64,000 bases of DNA from Haematobia irritans (Eukaryota; Arthropoda; Insecta; Diptera; Muscidae): positions 201,182,899-201,246,898 of the forward strand of contig NC_134397.1 of assembly GCF_050003625.1 (NCBI RefSeq), in the 5' to 3' direction. The position numbers were made by a program, and so were the translations under genes. Shown one piece after another: positions 57,837 to 64,000 of the stretch; the first letter of the stretch is position 1, and each line of letters begins with the position of its first letter. The notes under the pieces are model-generated. The model was not told where the DNA came from, did no database searches, and saw only the letters and a list, made by a program, of their open reading frames with translations.

Positions 57837-58173
57837 TCTACTTGCAGCAAAACTATCAACCAATTATCAGAATAAATTCCGGTAATTCACTCAACCCAAC
57901 GTGAACTACACTTGAACCTCCCGAAAAAGAAGCCAACAATAACAAACAAAACGAATGAAGATAGAGGAAGCACGCTCAAAAACAAACCCAGCCAAATACA
58001 TACAAATCGATGATTTGAGTTTGGCAAAGGAAAAGAGATATGCTGGCAAATTTGTTTAGGCAGTAGCCGACTATCAAACCCTTTTTCGGGAGGTTCAAGT
58101 GTAGTTCACGTTGGGTTGAGTGAATTACCGGAATTTATTCTGATAATTGGTTGATAGTTTTGCTGCAAGTAGA

Positions 58174-58218
58174 GGATGCTGATGAGGAATGTGGTAATTC
58201 CGAAACAGCTGTACATCC
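58174..58218 (+). ncRNA. Hammerhead ribozyme motif, unit 3 (inverted)
   Basis: Stem I at 58174-58178 and 58214-58218, CTGATGA at 58179-58185, stem II 58186-58201, GAAA at 58202-58205. The palindrome ACAGCTGT is at 58205-58212. The cut is predicted between 58213 and 58214. Confidence 0.85.
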
Positions 58219-59597
58219 AACCATCTTGCAGTCTATAGGGCTTTGCCCAAATAAATTTGACAAGCATACTTTTCCTCTGTTGGTTAAGCTACACTTGTAG
58301 TTTAGTCAATGCATGGCTTTAAGCTGAGATCAAAAAAACAACAATAAAAATTTTATTTCTATAGAAAATTTTGTTAAAATGTTATTTCCATAAAAAAAAT
58401 TGTCAAAATGTTAGTTCTATAGAAAATTTTGTCAACATTTTATTTCTGTAGAAAATTTTGTCAAAATGTTAGTTTTATAGAAAATTTTGTCAAAATTTTA
58501 TTTCTATAGAAAATTTTGTCAAAATTTTATTTCTATAGAAAAATTTGCCAAAATTTTATTTCTATAGAAAATTTTGTCAAAATTTTATTTCTATAGAAAA
58601 TTTTGTCAAAATTTTATTTCTATAGAAAATTTTGTCAAAATTTTATTTCTATAGAAAATTTTGGCAAAATTTTATTTCTATAGAAAATTTTGTCAAAATT
58701 TTATTTCTATAGAAAATTTTGTCAAAATTTTATTTCTATAGAAAATTTTGTCAAAATTTTATTTCTTTAGAAAATTTTGTCAAAATTTTATTTCTATAGA
58801 AAATTTTTTCAAAATTTTATTTCTATAGAAAATTTTGTCAAAATTTTATTTCTATATAAAATTTTGTCAAAATTTTATTTGTAAAGAAAATTTTTTCAAA
58901 ATATTATTTCGATAGAAAATTTTGTTAAAATTTTATTTCCATAGAAAATTTTGTCAAAATGTTAGTTCTATAGAAAATTTTGTCAACATTTTATTTCTGT
59001 AGAAAAATTTGTCAAAATGTTAGTTCTATAGAAAATTTTTTCAACACTTTATTTCTGTAGAAAATTTTGTCAAAATTTTATTTGTAAAGAAATTTTTTCA
59101 AAATTTAATGTCTATATAAAATTTTGTCAAAATTTTATGTCTATATAAAATTTTGTCAAAATTTTATTTCTTTAGAAAATTTTTTATCAAAATTTTATTT
59201 CTATAGAAAATTTTGTCAAAATTTTATTTCTATAGAAAATTTTGTCAAAATTTTATTTTTATAGAAAATTTCGTAAAAATTTTATTTTTATAGAAAATTT
59301 CGTAAAAATTTTATTTCTGTTAAAATTTTTTTTCATATTGTTATTTCTATAGGAAATTTTGTCGAAATTTTATTTCTATAGAAAACTTTGTCAATATTTT
59401 ATTTCTATAGAAAATGTTGTCAATATTTTATTCCTATAGAAAATGCCGTCAAAATTTTATTTCTGTACAAAATTTTGCCAAAATTTTATTTCTATAGAAA
59501 ATGTTATCAAAATTTTATTTCTATAAACAATTTTGTCAAAATTTTATTTCTATAAACAATTTTGTCAAAATTTTATTTCTATAAAAAATTTGTGCAG

Positions 59598-59987
59598 TAC
59601 CTCTTAGTTGGAGAGGAATATTTTGCAAAAACCTACCAAAGTGTCAAGAATTCTACCAATCTACCAAATAGTGAAAATCTACAATTGATGTTAGAATTCT
59701 ACCAACTGTGGCAACCGTGGTTACGATCCGCAGTGTCTTTGAAGAAGTACGGTCCAATAATGCCACCAGCCCATAAACCGCAAAATAACTTAATCTTCAC
59801 GACAATTGTGTTTATTTACGTACCCCTGAGCAAAAAATTGGCTAGATCTTAAAAAATGGACAAAGCGCGAGATGAACTTTTGTAACATTTCGCATTTTCA
59901 TAAGACGAGACTAGAGATGTTTGACATTAAAACAAAACACGAAAATTGCGTATCTGCTTAAATCAGTGTTGCCAATAAAATAAAAGG
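59598..59987. other. No gene seen
   Basis: Follows the 29-bp array. The 96-codon frame 59562-59852 begins inside the array and has no recognisable motif. Confidence 0.45.
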
Positions 59988-61270
59988 AAAACAAGTATAT
60001 ACGTCCGTAAGTTCGGCCAGGCCGAAGCTTATGTACCCTCCACCATGGATTGCGTAGAAATTTCTACGAAAGACTGTGGTATCTTAAAACTTCTTAACAT
60101 TGTTTTCTAAATTGTGTGTATACTAAACAAAAAAGGTGTGTATATGTAAGTCTACAAATAATTACGAATCGATATGGACTTTTGCACATTACGTAGAGAC
60201 CCAGATTTGAAATATGGTGATCGCTTATATGTGGGCTATATACAATTATGAACTTGATATGGACCAATTTTTGTGTGATTGGGGATCGATTCATCTGAGG
60301 GATATATATAACTATAGACCGATATGGACCTAGTTAGGCATGGTTGTTAACGGCCATATTCTAGCACAATTTACCAAATTTCAACTGACTCGGATGAAAT
60401 TTTCACCTCCAAGAGGCTCCAAAACCAAATCCCGGGAACGGTTTATATGGGGGCTATATATGATTATGGCCTGATGTGGACCACTTTTGGCATGGTCGTT
60501 GGATACGTTGGATACGAATCGGATAAAATTTGCTCTTCCAAGAGGCTCCGGAGGTCAAATCTGGTGATCGGTTTATATGGGGGCTATATATAATTATGGA
60601 CCGATGTGGACCGATGTATGGTCATTAGGGGCTATATACTAACACCATGTACCAACTTTCACATCAATCGGATGAAATTTGCTTCTCTTAGAGGCTCCGC
60701 AAACCAAATCGGGGGATCGGTTTATATGGGGGCTATATATAATTATGGACCAATTTTTGCATGATTGTTAGAGGTCATATGCTGACACCATGTACCAAAT
60801 TGGATTAAATTTGCTTCTCTTAGAGGCTCCGCAAGCCAAATTTGGGGGTCCGTTTATATGGGGACTATATATAATTATGGACCGATGTGGACCAATTTTG
60901 TCATGGTTGTTAAAGACCATATACCAACACCATGTACCAAATTTCAGCCGGATCGGATGGAATTCGCTTCTCTTAGAGGCTCCGCAAGCCAAATTTGGGA
61001 GTCCGTTTATATGGGGGCTATACGTAAAAGTGGACCGATATGGCCCATTTGCAATGCCATCCGACAACTACTTGTGCCAAGTTTCAAGTCGATAGCTTGT
61101 TTCGTTCGGAAGTTAGCGTGATTTCAACAGGCGAACGGACATGCTCAGATCGACTCAGAATTTCACCACGACCCAGAATATATATATACTTTATGGGGTC
61201 TTAGAGCAATATTTCGATGTGTTACAAACGGAATGACAAAGTTAATATACCCCCATGGAGGGAATAAAAA
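59988..61270 (+). mobile_element. Mini-me-like element, copy 12
   Basis: Head with AAGTATATACGTCCGTAAG and hairpin (60010-60026), short head block, degenerate 153-bp units 60150-61030, tail with a single GGCGAACGGAC instead of a GACG run, core, TATATATATACTTTATGG and a worn end hairpin (CCCATGGAGGGAATAAAAA). Confidence 0.85.
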
Positions 61271-61360
61271 TTACCCTTTGTAAGCAACTTATCATATTCT
61301 ACGCTATCATATTTAGATTAGTGAATCTATTGAAGAAGTCCTAATGATTCAATTCTTGCA

Positions 61361-61938
61361 CACAGAAAAAAATATTCCCATGATGCCAAAGATTTCATGT
61401 CCTTAAAATAAGAATGTGAATTTTGCTTACCACAATGGTCTGAATAGTCTAAGTGAGCCTGATACATCGGGCTGCCACCTAACCTTGCTTACCATAGAAA
61501 ACGCATTGCTAGAAAAATTGTTTTCTTGTCCAAAAGTCGATAAACTGATTCGACTTCAATCTTGGTATCTTTCTAGGAAAGAAAATGTTGTTTGACTAAG
61601 GTCAACTTGGCTTTAATAATTATTAACAATTCTTCAAAATTGAAAATGAAATCGTCTTTTTTGACTTTTTGTATCTTGAAAACAAAGCAAAAAAGATTTC
61701 AAAACTAGAAGATGTTTTTCAATAATTTATTTTAAAGATAGCACATGAGAAAAATGTGGAAAAACGAATAAATTAAAATTAGTTGCCTAAAATCAAGTAC
61801 GCAATACTTAAATTTTAAAGAGGATTGCATCTTAAATATATCCTTACTTCAATTCTCCACTTCTTTTGCTCGAAATAAATACCAAAATCATTAATATAAA
61901 AACAAAATCTTTGGAACCGGACTTGCCTATTTTCAGTG
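61361..61938 (+). mobile_element. CACTGAAA-end repeat, copy 3, with SINE fragment
   Basis: CACAGAAAAAAATATTCCCA to GGACTTGCCTATTTTCAGTG: the two ends are inverted relatives. Internal blocks match copies 1 and 2. It is interrupted by a SINE piece near 61431-61484. Confidence 0.7.
61431..61484 (+). mobile_element. Very short 5'-truncated SINE
   Basis: CACAATGGTCTGAATAGTC to GCTGCCACCTAACC, the last 54 or so bases of the family. The flanks repeat TTGCTTACCA (from 61424 and 61485), which fits a target duplication. Confidence 0.88.
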
Positions 61939-63335
61939 CATGGCTTAATAAAGGAAAAATATGCCATCTCTTTAGCTAGGCATTATTAAGATTTTGAAAA
62001 GGGTTCAATCACTCTTGTAAGTGCATGGCACTTTCTTGGTAAAAACCCTCCTTTATATTTATAAAAGGGTTTCGTTGAAGGAGGGGTAGAGGAAGGGGGT
62101 GGGAAAAAAGTGAAAAATCATTTCACTAATGAGCTATGAAAACAACGTGTTGTCTGCCAATTAATGGTACTGCAATGCTATCAGGAGAGCCAGGAGAATT
62201 GCCACGATTAGATTCGACGGAGGAATGGAATGGCTCGATTGCTGATAGTGGCAACATTTGGGCAAGTAACACCCTTTAAAAAAAGTTTCTTTCATATAAT
62301 GATTATTTTTTTCCTCTGCCAAAGATGATTTTAAGGAAATAACACCCAATTGCCGTCAGGTTAAATTAGCCATCAACATAATGGAGGTATGTAACAATCA
62401 CTCTCCCATCAAAGCCCTTGTCTGCTGTGGGATGGAATCTTTTCGATTTTTTGCCTCATCTTAAGAGTTTTATTTGGTTTTAATTTTTTTAAATATATAT
62501 TTTTTTTTACATTGAGAAAAAGGATAATTTTAATAAGATTGTTGGGCAGGGGGATGATACTTACTGGATACATGTCGTGGTGGTGGTAGTGGAAAGGGTT
62601 GAATTGTTTTCGTCCAGTCATTTAAGGAAGTAATAACAGCGAATTCTTTCCGTTGTTTCAAAATTTTCCCAAGATTTTCATTTTGATTTTTGTTGGATTC
62701 ATTTTTTTCCTAAAACTTTTTTTGTTCATTTTTTAAACAGCAAACGTCAATTTAAAAATCAGTTTTAATCCTTTTCTTTTTGGTGGGGTTAGTGGGAGAA
62801 GATTGTTTCAAATCTGTTCGAAATGAGAATAACACTCGAATTGTGCTCGTAAAAGGGTTGGTGTTTAATTTTTGTCAGGTTGTTATGCCAAGAGATTTTG
62901 ACGCGTCATTTTGAACATTTGCCCATTTTGGACATCACAAAAAAGTTTTCGAAAGCAATTTATTTCGTTTTTTTTTTGCACTTGGAAAAAGGTGAATTTT
63001 TAATGATAAACGTCAGTGATTTTCTATTCTAAAGCATTTGCTTTTGGTTGCTGTCTCACAGATAACCATAACGAATTAAATTTAATTGCAAATGGCAGCA
63101 TTTGGTCGCGTTTTTCTAGTTTTCGAGAATAATTCTCATTAAAAGGCTTAGGTTTTTTTTAAGGATTTCTTTAAACCAGAGTGATGGATATGGATTTATG
63201 CGAAAGACATTTTCCACCTAATTTAAGAAAGTAATGAGATGGCTTTACTTTGGGAGCATTTGTTTAAGGGTAGACGAAATTAAAAATTTAACTTTAGATT
63301 TGGTAACCAAGAATTCCAAATATAGGCTAAGACTT
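61939..63335. other. No gene seen
   Basis: Unique-looking sequence with purine-rich GGAGGGGTAGAGGAAGGGGG near 62080 and T-rich stretches. Frames at 62161-62621 (minus) show no family motif. It could be intronic or intergenic. Confidence 0.45.
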
Positions 63336-63898
63336 CTCAGCAAAAAAATTTGGAAGTAATTCTCAAGGCACAACTTTAAAAGAAATTCCAAAAATGCTCT
63401 CCTAAAGATCTTTATTCTTTCTTTATTTCTTTATTTTAAGGGCACAAGAAGTTCATTTGTGTCAATTTTTTTATAATCCGCTTTTTTCATAGTTTTAATG
63501 GGAAATTTATTTTTATTTGTTTAAAATAGGTTAAAAACATATTAAGAATTAATAAAATGGTACAAATTATTTAAATTTAGCAAAAAAAAAAATGTTAAAT
63601 CCTTTCTGGAAAATTTGCAAACTTTTGAAAATATTTGATGATGCATTAAAAATCATAAAAAATTTTAAAAATTATTTATTTGTCACAATATCACAAAAAC
63701 TCTTAATACACATCCAAAACACTGAATTCACTTCACACCTTAAGAAATGATGAAAATTCACTGCAGCGTCTGTTGAAATGGTGGACAACCGTCCTATGGC
63801 AAGCCCATGTTAAATTCATCGCTTCTGCGTCAATATGGCACCACTTCCGGATCCAAAAAGAACATCACTACTTTTTTGGCGACGCTTTTTTTGCTGGG
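63336..63898 (+). mobile_element. CCCAGC-TIR element, short form, worn left end
   Basis: CTCAGCAAAAAAATTTGGAA to GACGCTTTTTTTGCTGGG. Interior blocks are in the same order as 43980-44553, including ATGGCACCACTTCCGGATCC near the right end. TT or TA-like flank only. Confidence 0.83.
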
Positions 63899-64000
63899 TT
63901 ATTACTTCCCAGTATGGTGGGTTCTAAATCTTCTAAAGCCGTAGCATTGCCATATATAGTATTCCTGAGCAAAACATAGAATAGAAGTTATAAGAGAGAA

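Larger units (their letters stand above)
57197..58346. mobile_element. Tandem plus inverted 429-bp repeat (Penelope/retrozyme-like)
   Basis: Unit 1 at 57197-57625 and a partial unit 2 at 57626-57929 are head to tail (offset 429, nearly identical). Unit 3 at 57930-58346 is the inverted full unit. Each holds a hammerhead core. The right and left flanks share AAAATTTTATTTC, but because this is the array unit a target duplication cannot be proven. No protein is encoded. Direct plus inverted partial copies with hammerheads resemble the terminal repeats of Penelope-like elements; the family name is inference. Confidence 0.85.
56390..59597 (-). repeat. Long 29-bp array split by the hammerhead repeat
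   Basis: In reverse orientation (ATTTCTATAGAAAATTTTGTC). The parts 56390-57196 and 58347-59597 hold about 70 units. The middle carries a higher-order pattern in which ATTTTATTTCTATAGAAA is repeated with a shortened period (56965-57090). The hammerhead-bearing repeat interrupts a unit at ...AATTTTATTTC. Confidence 0.92.

Noticed and set aside
57197..58346. Assembly artefact of a tandem and inverted repeat
   Set aside because: It cannot be excluded, but the diverged copy at 47155 also shows the tandem-junction sequence, so a tandem form exists in the genome independently of this locus.

Overview
The window looks like a gene-poor, repeat-saturated piece of a muscoid (calyptrate) fly genome, of the Musca/Stomoxys/Haematobia kind. 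The reasons are the AT-rich composition, the insect mariner/Tc1, hAT, piggyBac and Transib relics, a non-LTR retrotransposon, a tRNA-derived SINE, and at least eleven copies of mini-me-like elements (a dipteran repeat class carrying GTCY-type and TA microsatellites). I find no intact host gene. The only convincing long intact reading frame is a 5'-truncated reverse transcriptase at 27496-29301.

Layout. 1-664: long TIR element with 81-bp coding-like repeats. 850-2645: 29-bp AT-rich tandem array. 4028-4480: Tc1 relic. 6848-7767: internally deleted mariner-like element. 8214-11942: two inverted hAT-type elements, each with its own 8-bp target duplication, around an autonomous-size mariner; the host DNA they split is coding-like. 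13636-13823: (TA)n. 14150-31530: a degenerate 27-bp minisatellite chopped into about ten blocks by SINEs, TIR elements, a Transib relic, three mini-me-like copies and the LINE. 32621-34889: a second mariner with a mini-me-like copy inside. 36009-38838: mini-me-like copy with a second type inside. 42700-44656: nested stack of TIR elements. 44657-46685: mini-me-like copies and a hairpin palindrome. 47155-49230: hammerhead-bearing repeat, mariner fragment and a DD37D-type transposon. 50775-55887: MITE and further mini-me-like copies. 56390-59597: 29-bp array split by a tandem/inverted 429-bp repeat carrying three hammerhead ribozyme motifs. 59988-63898: one more mini-me-like copy and two TIR elements.

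The most interesting structures are: (1) a 429-bp repeat, in direct and inverted copies, whose core folds as a hammerhead ribozyme, with a fourth diverged copy 10 kb away; (2) a Transib (RAG1-related) relic with CACAGTG-like ends and a 5-bp target duplication, confirmed by a paralogous empty site; (3) several element families that share hairpin heads and tails, in-frame 153-bp tandem repeats and expandable microsatellites; (4) TIR elements carrying tRNA-like A/B-box modules. All functional statements about the repeats come from sequence reading only; I ran no searches or folding programs.
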